The notes below the pieces were generated by a model. It ran no database searches. It saw nothing but the letters and a program-made list of their open reading frames with translations, and had not been told where the DNA came from. A program made the translations under genes and the position numbers. Source: Candidatus Dechloromonas phosphorivorans (GTDB lineage Bacteria > Pseudomonadota > Gammaproteobacteria > Burkholderiales > Rhodocyclaceae). Taken from it: DNA of 64,000 bases. This document shows positions 32,923 through 40,585 of the stretch, piece after piece (positions within the stretch are counted from its first letter, which is position 1; each line of letters starts with the position of its first letter). The stretch spans positions 248,001 to 312,000 of the forward strand of contig JADKIP010000015.1 in assembly GCA_016721185.1 (NCBI GenBank), given 5' to 3'.

Positions 32923-33273
32923 ATGAGCGCAGTAGCCGAAATGCCTTCTATTCTTCTTTTTACCGATAACGCCGCTAACAAGGTCAAGGAACTGATCGAA
33001 GAAGAAGGTAACCCCAGCCTTAAGTTGCGCGTTTTTGTGACCGGTGGTGGTTGTTCCGGGTTTCAGTATGGCTTTACTTTCGATGAGGAAGTAAATGAAG
33101 ACGACACCACGATGGAGAAAAACGGGGTCATGTTGTTGATTGACCCGATGAGCTATCAATACTTGGTCGGGGCCGAGATTGATTATTCCGAAGGGCTTGA
33201 GGGTTCGCAGTTCGTGATTCGCAACCCCAATGCATCGTCGACCTGTGGTTGCGGTTCTTCGTTTTCTGCTTGA
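32923..33273 (+). CDS. erpA: Iron-sulfur cluster insertion protein ErpA
   Basis: A 116-residue A-type carrier. Cluster ligands are in TGGGCSGFQYGFTFD and at the C-terminus SSTCGCGSSFSA. It delivers [Fe-S] clusters to apoenzymes, including those of isoprenoid synthesis. It has its own terminator and is full length. Confidence 0.95.
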   Translation: MSAVAEMPSILLFTDNAANKVKELIEEEGNPSLKLRVFVTGGGCSGFQYGFTFDEEVNEDDTTMEKNGVMLLIDPMSYQYLVGAEIDYSEGLEGSQFVIRNPNASSTCGCGSSFSA

Positions 33274-33284
33274 TTGAGTTTGCT

Positions 33285-33314
33285 CAAAAAAAGCGGCTTC
33301 GGCCGCTTTTTTGT
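33285..33314 (+). terminator. Terminator after erpA
   Basis: AGCGGC (33292-33297) and GCCGCT (33302-33307) flank a TTCG tetraloop, with A run before and T run after. Confidence 0.9.
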
Positions 33315-33331
33315 TTTTTTGGGAGGCATCA

Positions 33332-33871
33332 ATGGAAAAGGCAACATTGGGTGGCGGATGTTTCTGGTGCCTTGAGGCTGTTTTTGAGCAATTAATTGGC
33401 GTTGACCGCGTCGTTTCCGGTTACGCCGGAGGTGCTGTCGTCAATCCGAGCTACGAGGCTGTTTGTTCAGGGACAAGCGGCCATGCCGAGGTCGTCGAAA
33501 TCCTTTTTGATCCGGCAAAAATATCGTACCGCCAGTTGCTTGAAGTATTTTTTGCCATTCATGATCCGAGCAGCCGGAATCGTCAGGGGGCTGACGTGGG
33601 TACTCAGTACCGTTCAGCGATTTTTACTCATGGCGAGGCGCAAAAAGCCGTTGCTCAGGCAATGGTTGAAGAACTAACGCTCAGCAACGCTTTCGGTTCA
33701 CCGGTGGTAACGGAGGTGCAGAACGCACCTGTCTTCTATGCGGCGGAAAGCTACCATCAGGGCTATTTTAGAAACAATCCTGATCAAGGCTACTGCGCTT
33801 TTGTGGTGGCCCCCAAGGCCCTCGCCACCCGCCGTAAATTCGCCAGCCTGATCAAGCCGCCTGCGCAATGA
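33332..33871 (+). CDS. msrA: Peptide methionine sulfoxide reductase MsrA
   Basis: A 179-residue enzyme with the active site GGGCFWCLEAVFEQL (catalytic Cys near residue 10), GYAGG, GHAEVVEI and YHQGYFRNNPDQGYC. It reduces the S form of methionine sulfoxide. The ATG at 33332 follows GGGAGG, a good ribosome site. Its 3' end overlaps the convergent hydrolase gene by 20 bases. Confidence 0.95.
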   Translation: MEKATLGGGCFWCLEAVFEQLIGVDRVVSGYAGGAVVNPSYEAVCSGTSGHAEVVEILFDPAKISYRQLLEVFFAIHDPSSRNRQGADVGTQYRSAIFTHGEAQKAVAQAMVEELTLSNAFGSPVVTEVQNAPVFYAAESYHQGYFRNNPDQGYCAFVVAPKALATRRKFASLIKPPAQ

Positions 33872-34688
33872 AGGCCATCAGTTCTCTGGAGAAGCGCTCG
33901 CGCTGCCATTGGTGCGGCGAATGGTCGCTTTCCTCGTAAATGTGCAGAATTGAGTTGGGTATTTGCCTGGCGACGTAATTTGCTGTTTCAACGCCGTAGA
34001 AGTTGCTCTCACCACCATAGACCAACATGGCAGGCACATCGATATGGCCGAGAACGTCGCGATAGTCTGCGGCTGTGAGGCTTGCCCAGCAGTCAATCAG
34101 CGGTGAGGGATCTTGAGCCCGCAGAGCGGCCCGCGAACGCTCCCAACCACCGGTGCCATCGAGATATTTCTCTCGAGCCCGCTGGTTCAACCCAAAGGCT
34201 GCCAATTTGAGGACGCCTTCTGCAAAATCTTCGTGCAGCCAGGACATCATTTCGTTGGCTTTGCCTTGGTCGAACCCTCCGTAAATGCCGTGTGCCCAAG
34301 TTTCATCAGTCAGTAGTTTTGGCGATTGGTCGATAAAGCACAGCTTCCCAAGGCGCGCGGTGCCAAAGTCGCGAATGTATTGCCACAGGGTCAAAGCACC
34401 CATCGAGTGGCCAACGGCGGTGATTTTTTCAAGTTGAAAGTGATCCAGCAAGTTGGCCAAATCCCGTGCCATCCGATCAGCGCTGGGGGCTGTCTGGTTG
34501 CCCAGCGGGTGACCGCCGTGTCCACGAGCGTCCCAGCGATAAACCCGATGCTTTGCGGTTAGCGCGCCGAGGAAAGGAAACCATTCCTGGTGGCTGGAGG
34601 TCCAGCCATGCAGCATGACGATTGGCGAACCTTCACCGGAAATTTTGACGTGGATTTTGGCCCCGTCGTCAGCAAAAAAGTGGGACAT
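33852..34688 (-). CDS. Alpha/beta-hydrolase
   Basis: A 278-residue alpha/beta-fold enzyme. It has the oxyanion motif MLHGWTSSHQEW, DARGHGGH, the nucleophile elbow GHSMGALTLW, and the catalytic His in EESDHSPHQWQRE. The substrate is unknown. A lid-like helical region lies at about residues 130-190. It is divergent from the MBL-fold gene. Confidence 0.88.
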   Translation of the reverse strand: MSHFFADDGAKIHVKISGEGSPIVMLHGWTSSHQEWFPFLGALTAKHRVYRWDARGHGGHPLGNQTAPSADRMARDLANLLDHFQLEKITAVGHSMGALTLWQYIRDFGTARLGKLCFIDQSPKLLTDETWAHGIYGGFDQGKANEMMSWLHEDFAEGVLKLAAFGLNQRAREKYLDGTGGWERSRAALRAQDPSPLIDCWASLTAADYRDVLGHIDVPAMLVYGGESNFYGVETANYVARQIPNSILHIYEESDHSPHQWQRERFSRELMAFIAQAA

Positions 34689-34696
34689 GGCATTAA

Positions 34697-34724
34697 TTGG
34701 GAATTAAACGAGGCAAGTATAATC
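34697..34724 (+). promoter_or_regulatory. Promoter of the MBL-fold gene
   Basis: A perfect TATAAT at 34719-34724, with a weaker -35 (ATTGGG at 34697-34702, 16 bases upstream). It gives a leader of about 20 bases before the start at 34752. Confidence 0.5.
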
Positions 34725-34751
34725 CGGCCATCAATACGGTGGAGTATGGAA

Positions 34752-35699
34752 ATGTTTGATTGGCGAGACTATGGCAACGGGATTGTTGCCTTCGATGCAG
34801 GCTACGTGCGCCCGATTCTGGCGGCGATTCACATGGTGATCGAGAATGGCCGCGTCGCTTTCGTCGATACCGGCAGCAACGATGCGCTGCCCAATGCGCT
34901 TGCGGCATTAAAAAAATCAGGGCTGGACGTTGCTGCGGTCGACTATGTTTTTCTCACCCATATTCACCTCGATCATGCGGGCGGCGCCGGGCGCATGATG
35001 GCGACGTTTCCCAATGCAAGGCTGGTTGTTCATCCGCGAGGGGCGCGTCACATGGCCGAGCCATCCAAACTCGTAGCCGGCGTCAGTGCGGTTTATGGGA
35101 GCGAGTACGTGGCGCGCGTCTATGGCGAAATTCTGCCGATCCCGGCGGAGCGCATTCTCGAAGCACCCGATGGCACGGTGATTTCGCTGGCCGGTCGGGA
35201 GCTGCTCTGCCTTGATACGCCAGGGCACGCCCGGCACCATATCTGTATCGTTGATAAAAAGACCGGCGGTATTTTTACCGGCGACATGTTTGGTCTTTCC
35301 TACCGCGAACTTGATGTTGATGGTCGCCCGTTCATTTTTCCGACGACAACGCCAACCCAGTTTGAACCGCAGGAGATGCGCCAGTCGATCCTCCGCTTGC
35401 TTTCGTTCAATCCTGAAGCCATGTACCTGACGCATTACAGCAGGGTGCAAAACGTTCACCATTTGGGTGAAGACTTGCTACGTCGTCTGGACGTCATGGT
35501 CAACCTGGCTTTGGCAGAGAAAGATAGTGGCGTGGATCGCCATCAGCGGATCAAACAAAGCCAAAGCGATTATTTACTCGGAGAAATCCGCGCTCATGGC
35601 TGCCAATTGGACGAATCATTGGTGATCGAACTGCTGGAAACCGATCTTGAATTGAACGCTCAGGGTTTAGGCGTTTGGCTGGATGCGCAAAAGCCTTAA
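34752..35699 (+). CDS. MBL-fold metallohydrolase
   Basis: A 315-residue metallo-beta-lactamase-fold protein with the metal motif THIHLDHAGGAG, further ligands in CLDTPGHARHHICIVD and FTGDMFGLSYRE, and a C-terminal helical extension. The reaction cannot be told from sequence. The second ATG at 34752 is favoured because GGTGGAG lies seven bases before it, while the ATG at 34746 is too close. Its stop overlaps the corA stop. Confidence 0.88.
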   Translation: MFDWRDYGNGIVAFDAGYVRPILAAIHMVIENGRVAFVDTGSNDALPNALAALKKSGLDVAAVDYVFLTHIHLDHAGGAGRMMATFPNARLVVHPRGARHMAEPSKLVAGVSAVYGSEYVARVYGEILPIPAERILEAPDGTVISLAGRELLCLDTPGHARHHICIVDKKTGGIFTGDMFGLSYRELDVDGRPFIFPTTTPTQFEPQEMRQSILRLLSFNPEAMYLTHYSRVQNVHHLGEDLLRRLDVMVNLALAEKDSGVDRHQRIKQSQSDYLLGEIRAHGCQLDESLVIELLETDLELNAQGLGVWLDAQKP

Positions 35700-36760
35700 A
35701 CGAACTTTCGGCGCCAGAAAAGAATCAGCATGATGCTCGCGATCAAGCCCATTAACCCGAGCGCATAGACGAAACCACTGTGTGAGGTCAGCCAAGGCAT
35801 TTCGTGGAAGTTCATACCGAAAATGCCGGCGATGAGGGTGGCGGGCATGAAAATGGTCGTCACCACCGTTAATGTGCGGACTTCAAGATTGACCCGGTGG
35901 CTGATTGTTGTCATATAAACATCGAGTAGCCCGGTCGCCAAGTCGCGCAAATCCTCCAATGATTCAAGGATATGCACTGTGTGATCATAAACATCGCGGA
36001 GATATAGCTGCATTTCGGTGCGGAAAAAATCGCCGGCATCGCGATGCAGTGTGCCAAGAAGCTCGCGCAACGGGTGCAGGTTGCGCCTGAGATAAGAGAC
36101 GCAGCGCTTGAACTGGTGAATGCCTTCCAGCGTTGCAGGTGTGGCGTGACCGAGAATGTTGTTTTCCAGCGTTTCGGCGTGATCATAGAGTTGCTCGATG
36201 ACGCCAAAATAGCTATCCACCACCGAATCAATCAATGAGTAGGCCAGCATATCGACGCCGCCCTTGCGCAGGCCCGCGTGTTCGGCGCGCAGTCGCTGGC
36301 GTACCGGCTCAAAGGTTTTGGATTGGCGCTCCTGAAAACTCAGTACGTAGTCGCGACCGATAACCAGGCTGATCTGATCCTGGCTGAGGTCAAATTGCCC
36401 TTCTTTCAACTCATAGCGATGCAACACAAGATAGAGGTAGTCCTCATAGGCATCGATTTTTTGCCGCTGAACATTATTCAGAATATCTTCCTGAACCAGC
36501 GGGTGGAGTGAAAAGATATTGCCGATAGTGGCCAGATCGGCCGGGTTCGGCGCCCCGTAAATGTTGGCCCAGCGCGTCGTGAAGGGTCTTGGCTGACTGC
36601 CCAGCGCAGCCGCATTGGGTAACTGGGTTTCCTGCAAGCCGCGCTCATCAAAGTCGATGATCGAAAAACTCGGCTTACTGGTTTTGATCTCGCCGATATG
36701 GATCAGCGACCCCGGCGGTAAGCCCGCCTTGCGCGAGCGCAGTTTCTTCGGTTTGCTCAT
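35696..36760 (-). CDS. corA: CorA-type Mg2+/Co2+ transporter
   Basis: A 354-residue protein. It has a large cytoplasmic N-terminal domain, a long stalk helix, and two C-terminal membrane helices joined by the pore signature GMNFHEMPW (YGMNF in most CorA, here FGMNF). The basic C-terminus WRRKFV is typical. It likely carries Mg2+, Co2+ or Ni2+ into the cell. It overlaps the tcdA stop by four bases. Confidence 0.92.
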   Translation of the reverse strand: MSKPKKLRSRKAGLPPGSLIHIGEIKTSKPSFSIIDFDERGLQETQLPNAAALGSQPRPFTTRWANIYGAPNPADLATIGNIFSLHPLVQEDILNNVQRQKIDAYEDYLYLVLHRYELKEGQFDLSQDQISLVIGRDYVLSFQERQSKTFEPVRQRLRAEHAGLRKGGVDMLAYSLIDSVVDSYFGVIEQLYDHAETLENNILGHATPATLEGIHQFKRCVSYLRRNLHPLRELLGTLHRDAGDFFRTEMQLYLRDVYDHTVHILESLEDLRDLATGLLDVYMTTISHRVNLEVRTLTVVTTIFMPATLIAGIFGMNFHEMPWLTSHSGFVYALGLMGLIASIMLILFWRRKFV

Positions 36761-37521
36761 GGCTGTGTAATCAGATTAATCGCCTGTGCCGCCGCCGCCA
36801 TGCCGAAAACGGAAGTAACACAGACTGATGAGCCGAATCCCGCACAGTTCAGTCCTGCCGGACCGCGCTCGGCATCACAAGTCGCATTCTTGTCGGGGTA
36901 GCGCAGTGCTTCCGTTGAAAAAACTGCCGACACACCGAATTTCTTTTTGCCATCACGGGGAAAACCATAGTCGCGGCGCAACACCGAACGGAGTTTGGCG
37001 AGTAGTGGGTCTTGCACCGTCTGGCTGAGGTCGGCGACCCGCACCTGGGTCGGGTCAAGCTGTCCGCCAGCCGCCCCAGCAACAATGATGGGTATTTTTT
37101 GGCGGCAACAAAAGGCCACCATCGCCGCCTTGGCCTGCATTTGATCAATAGCGTCAATAACGACCGAAAAGTCTCGCCCCAGCATTTCGCTGACGTTTTC
37201 CGCTGTAACGAAGTCCTCGATACAGTTCACCTGGCAATCCGGGTTGATGGCGTGGATACGTTCAGCCATGGCAAGCACCTTGGCTTTGCCGTAAATATCG
37301 CCCAGTGCATGAATTTGTCGATTGGTATTGGATTCAGCCACCATATCGAGGTCGACCGCAGTAATCCGGCCAACGCCCGTTCGCGCCAAGGCCTCCGCGC
37401 TCCATGAGCCAACTCCGCCAATCCCGACAATGCATACGTGTGCATCGTGTAGGCGCTTGGCTCCATCAGCGCCATACAGGCGTGCTACGCCACCAAAGCG
37501 ACGTTCGTGATCTACCGACAT
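36757..37521 (-). CDS. tcdA: tRNA threonylcarbamoyladenosine dehydratase
   Basis: A 254-residue E1-like (ThiF/MoeB) enzyme. Nucleotide binding is GIGGVGSWSAEALARTGVG, then DLDMVAESNTNRQIHALG and DAIDQMQAKAAMVAFC. It converts t6A to cyclic ct6A at position 37 of tRNAs. It is nested between corA and the HPt/HD-GYP gene with overlapping ends, so the three form one operon. Confidence 0.92.
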   Translation of the reverse strand: MSVDHERRFGGVARLYGADGAKRLHDAHVCIVGIGGVGSWSAEALARTGVGRITAVDLDMVAESNTNRQIHALGDIYGKAKVLAMAERIHAINPDCQVNCIEDFVTAENVSEMLGRDFSVVIDAIDQMQAKAAMVAFCCRQKIPIIVAGAAGGQLDPTQVRVADLSQTVQDPLLAKLRSVLRRDYGFPRDGKKKFGVSAVFSTEALRYPDKNATCDAERGPAGLNCAGFGSSVCVTSVFGMAAAAQAINLITQP

Positions 37522-38624
37522 CAGTTCTCAACAGTTTTACGAATGACCGCGTTAAAAGGCGCAATCCATTCCGGAGCAAACTGATTGTCACAAGCGTTGA
37601 TCTCGGCAATGGCACGCAGCACCGAGCGGTTCTTGCCCCGGTGAATATGCTTCAACATGACTGCTTCAAAGGCATCCACAATTGCCATGATTTTGGCGCC
37701 GGCACAAATGTCGGCACTCCGCAACTCATTTGGATAACCGCCACCATCCGGCATTTCATGATGCTGGGCGACAATTTCAGCGGCGCCTTCCCAGCCCGGC
37801 ATGCGTTGCAGTAGACCACCGGCAAAGCCCGGGTGGTTGCGCAAGGCTTGCTTATCCTCCGCAGTCATTTTCCCGACCTTGAGCCAGATCGCCTCTGGCA
37901 ACAGCATCATCCCGACATCGTGCAAATAAACCGCCGCTTCAAGCTGGACAGGATCAACGATGTTGCCGCCAGCTTTGTTTGTTTCCAGGGCAAGGCGCAG
38001 GATGCGCATGGTACGGCCCTTGAATAACGGCGAACGGCTCTCAAGTTGCAGTGCCAGCGAGCGAAAAAACTGCAAGTCAGTTGTAGCATTAACCTGTTCG
38101 CGCTTGGGCGTGGCGACGCGCGGTGCTCGGCTCGAAATTTCCCCGATCACCGGCGAAAAACCGGTCACCTTTTCAATGACTTCGGCACATCGGCTGTCAA
38201 CGTCCTCGTTGCTTGCCAGTGCAAGCATCTCCAAGCCCTGCACCAGATCAAGCAAGCGCAGGTTTTCCAGCGGCTTGCGAGCGAGCAGGGCATCGGTGGC
38301 GAGTTCCAGACGGTCAACCGCAAGCAGAATCAATTCGGCCAGCAAATCGGAAAAGGGGATTTCACCTTCCCGAAAACGCGCCATCATGGTTTCTATTGGA
38401 TGCGTAATTGCCACACCCAGCTCAAATTTGCAAAGCGCAGAATCGCCCTTGATATTGTGAATGGCGCGGAAAAGATCGGCGATCACTTCGCGATCTGTCG
38501 GCGCCTTTTTCAGCCGGGCGACATCGCGCTCAACCTCGGGCGCGCGGTCAGTCAGGGCATCGGCAAATTCCTCCAGCGATTCGCGATCCTGAATAACCGG
38601 CGCTATGATCGAGCGAATATCCAT
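37521..38624 (-). CDS. HPt and HD-GYP two-domain signalling protein
   Basis: A 367-residue protein. Residues about 15-110 form an HPt domain with the phosphorylatable histidine in FRAIHNIKGDSALCKFE. Residues about 200-360 form an HD-GYP domain with YLHDVGMMLLPEAIW, QHHEMPDGGGYPNELR and DAFEAVM. The usual Lys of HDxGK is Met here. HD-GYP domains degrade c-di-GMP; the HPt domain would feed in phosphorelay signals without a receiver. Catalysis is plausible but not certain. Confidence 0.87.
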   Translation of the reverse strand: MDIRSIIAPVIQDRESLEEFADALTDRAPEVERDVARLKKAPTDREVIADLFRAIHNIKGDSALCKFELGVAITHPIETMMARFREGEIPFSDLLAELILLAVDRLELATDALLARKPLENLRLLDLVQGLEMLALASNEDVDSRCAEVIEKVTGFSPVIGEISSRAPRVATPKREQVNATTDLQFFRSLALQLESRSPLFKGRTMRILRLALETNKAGGNIVDPVQLEAAVYLHDVGMMLLPEAIWLKVGKMTAEDKQALRNHPGFAGGLLQRMPGWEGAAEIVAQHHEMPDGGGYPNELRSADICAGAKIMAIVDAFEAVMLKHIHRGKNRSVLRAIAEINACDNQFAPEWIAPFNAVIRKTVEN

Positions 38625-38708
38625 GCCAATCTCCCATTGACGGTTTCCAATCCAATGAGTTTAGCCCAAACTCCCGTCGTTTCAGAGCGTATCCTTGATT
38701 TGCTGGCC

Positions 38709-38737
38709 TTGACGGCCCAACCTTCGCCACCTAAGAT
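38709..38737 (+). promoter_or_regulatory. Sigma-70 promoter of ispB
   Basis: TTGACG (38709-38714) and TAAGAT (38732-38737) are 17 bases apart. Transcription would begin near 38744, about 22 bases before the proposed GTG start of ispB. This placement argues against the more upstream ATG at 38655. Confidence 0.6.
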
Positions 38738-38765
38738 TCCGCGCTTCAAAATAGAATTGCCTATC

Positions 38766-39734
38766 GTGACACTGGAACACCTTTCCGCCTTGATCGGGCC
38801 TGACATGAAGGCCGTCGATGCGGTGATTCGAAACCGCCTGCATTCCGACGTCGCACTTGTTCGGCAGGTCGCCGAGTACATTATTCATAGTGGTGGCAAG
38901 CGCATGCGTCCAGCGCTTGTCCTGCTTGCCGCCGGAGCATTAGGCTATCAGGGCAATCAACACCACGAAATGGCCGCTGTCATCGAGTTCATTCATACCG
39001 CCACGCTCCTGCATGACGATGTGGTCGATGAGTCAGCACTGCGGCGCGGTCGCGATACAGCTAACGCCATCTTCGGCAATGCCGCCAGCGTTCTGGTCGG
39101 CGACTTCCTTTACTCCCGCGCCTTTCAGATGATGGTCGAAGTCGACGACATGCGCGTCATGCGCGTGCTGTCCGATGCGACCAATATCATTGCCGAGGGC
39201 GAAGTTCTGCAATTGATGAACTGCCATGACGCCGATGTCGATGAAGCGCGTTACATGCAAGTCATCCACTACAAAACGGCCAAGCTCTTCGAGGCAGCGG
39301 CACAACTCGGGGCCATTTTGGGCCAGGCATCGCCCGAGCTTGAGCGGGCGCTCACGCTGTACGGCAAGCATCTCGGCACCGCATTCCAACTTGTTGATGA
39401 CGTGCTTGATTACTCCGGCCAGGAAGCTGACACCGGCAAACATATCGGTGACGACCTCGCTGAAGGCAAGCCAACCCTACCGCTGATTTACGTCATGCAG
39501 CATGGCACGCCAGAACAATCTGCCTGTGTACGAAAAGCGATCGAAGAAGGTGGTCGCGAAGACTTCCCGGCGGTGCTGGAGGCCATTCGCAGCAGCGGCG
39601 CATTGGCGCATGCAAGAGCCCGCGCCGCCCAGGAAGCAGAGCTGGCCAGAGTAGCAATTGAGTGTCTGGGGGGTTCAAATTACAAAACAGCTCTGTTACA
39701 ATTGACGCTCTTTGCAGTTGAGAGGAATCATTAG
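38766..39734 (+). CDS. ispB: Octaprenyl diphosphate synthase
   Basis: A 322-residue trans-prenyltransferase with the first aspartate-rich motif LLHDDVVDESALRRG, GNAASVLVGDFLYSRAFQMM, and the second motif FQLVDDVLDYSG. It makes the ubiquinone side chain. The GTG at 38766 (MTLEHLSALIGPDMKAV) is preferred: it gives the usual family length and lies just after a good promoter. An in-frame ATG at 38655 would add 37 residues with no family counterpart. Confidence 0.92.
   Translation: MTLEHLSALIGPDMKAVDAVIRNRLHSDVALVRQVAEYIIHSGGKRMRPALVLLAAGALGYQGNQHHEMAAVIEFIHTATLLHDDVVDESALRRGRDTANAIFGNAASVLVGDFLYSRAFQMMVEVDDMRVMRVLSDATNIIAEGEVLQLMNCHDADVDEARYMQVIHYKTAKLFEAAAQLGAILGQASPELERALTLYGKHLGTAFQLVDDVLDYSGQEADTGKHIGDDLAEGKPTLPLIYVMQHGTPEQSACVRKAIEEGGREDFPAVLEAIRSSGALAHARARAAQEAELARVAIECLGGSNYKTALLQLTLFAVERNH
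39702..39731 (+). promoter_or_regulatory. Possible tRNA-Pro promoter inside ispB 3' end
   Basis: TTGACG at 39702-39707 with AATCAT about 18 bases downstream, roughly 20 bases before the tRNA. The -10 match is only moderate. The tRNA could also be read from ispB. Confidence 0.35.
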
Positions 39735-39750
39735 TCCTCTCAGGTGATGT

Positions 39751-39827
39751 CGGAGTGTAGCTCAGCCTGGTAGAGCACTGCGTTCGGGACGCAGGGGTCG
39801 CAAGTTCGAATCCTGTCACTCCGACCA
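39751..39827 (+). tRNA. tRNA-Pro (anticodon CGG)
   Basis: A 77-base cloverleaf. The acceptor CGGAGTG pairs with CACTCCG, the D arm is GCTCAGCCTGGTAGAGC, the anticodon stem CTGCG/CGCAG encloses the loop TTCGGGA (anticodon CGG), and the T arm is TTCGAATCC. CCA is encoded. It reads CCG codons. Confidence 0.96.
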
Positions 39828-39842
39828 AGCAAAGACGAAAAT

Positions 39843-39872
39843 AGCCCTGATTATTCAGGGCTTTTTTTTTTT
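39843..39872 (+). terminator. Terminator after tRNA-Pro
   Basis: AGCCCTGA (39843-39850) and TCAGGGCT (39855-39862) pair around TTAT, followed by about ten T. Confidence 0.93.
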
Positions 39873-40322
39873 GTTTACGTGCGGTCAGTTGGCACGTTTG
39901 AATTCATGCTTGGGCAAAAAATCAACTGCTACTGAATCTATTGATCACATCCAGTGCGATCGGCGTGTTGTCACGCACAAGCGGTCAATTGGCTTATACC
40001 CATGAGTCAGCGCCGCAGTCCAATGCTTTGATTCTTCAGGGGTGGGTTTAAATAGCAATCCTGATGAGATTGCTTAACAGACCTTGGCGTTCTCATGAAA
40101 GTAGTTGGTCTAGCTGGCGACAGGCTTGAAACTGCCTCTGTTTTCGAGTCATCGTAGCGAAAATAGCTTGCCTGAATCGTTGGCTCATTGTCGACGCCAT
40201 TTCGCTAAAAATAGAATGACAAAGCGCTAAATAAAGCATTATTCAGGGCGGGTTATTAATTTTAACAATTCCAAATTTATTAAGAGATAAGTCATTATTT
40301 ACAAATATTTGTTGCGTTGCGG
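39873..40322. other. Intergenic region without a gene, with small repeats
   Basis: No coding frame is visible. A 13-base word GCGGTCARTTGGC occurs at 39881 and again exactly 100 bases later at 39981. A hairpin AGCAATC/GATTGCT lies at 40054-40074 without a T run. The stretch 40190-40310 is A+T rich and leads into the PEP-CTERM control region. Confidence 0.5.
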
Positions 40323-40339
40323 TGTCGGATTTCTTTACA
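40323..40339. promoter_or_regulatory. Candidate activator site upstream of the sigma-54 promoter
   Basis: TGTCGGATTTCTTTACA is a TGT-N11-ACA dyad about 66 bases before the -24 element, the usual place for an enhancer-binding protein. For PEP-CTERM genes of Zoogloea-like bacteria the activator is the PrsK-PrsR system; that this site binds PrsR is a guess. Confidence 0.3.
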
Positions 40340-40403
40340 GGTGCGTGATGCTTTCCGTATGCATATTTTATGAAGATCATATAGAAGAACAAGTTAAGAT
40401 TTG

Positions 40404-40419
40404 TGGCATATAAATTGCT
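40404..40419 (+). promoter_or_regulatory. Sigma-54 promoter of the PEP-CTERM gene
   Basis: TGGCATATAAATTGCT has the invariant GG and GC spaced by exactly ten bases, matching the -24/-12 consensus of RpoN promoters. Transcription would start near 40430, giving a leader of about 155 bases. RpoN control of PEP-CTERM genes is established in related floc-forming bacteria. Confidence 0.7.
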
Positions 40420-40432
40420 CTACGTACAAGCA

Positions 40433-40493
40433 GGTATTTGGGTGTCCCGTGATTGATGTACATGCAAGTTGGTATTCGGGTGGCTCGCAATTG
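40433..40493 (+). repeat. Two imperfect 23-base direct repeats in the mRNA leader
   Basis: GGTATTTGGGTGTCCCGTG plus ATTG (40433-40455) and GGTATTCGGGTGGCTCGCA plus ATTG (40471-40493) agree at 18 of 23 positions and are 38 bases apart. GTACA words precede both. They lie just downstream of the sigma-54 start site, so they would be in the RNA. Confidence 0.7.
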
Positions 40494-40585
40494 CTTCGAT
40501 TAGCTTGGCGCTGCCTCATAGGTTTATAAGTTTCGGTTCGGCTGATCATGCAAAGTGTTGATCGCCATCTAAAAAGGGGTTTTTT

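Noticed and set aside
38655..38765. Longer N-terminus of IspB
   Set aside because: A promoter lies within it, the extra residues have no family counterpart, and the shorter form has the normal length.
40400..40500. CRISPR-like repeat array
   Set aside because: Only two imperfect units with a short spacer and no cas genes; they are better seen as leader repeats.
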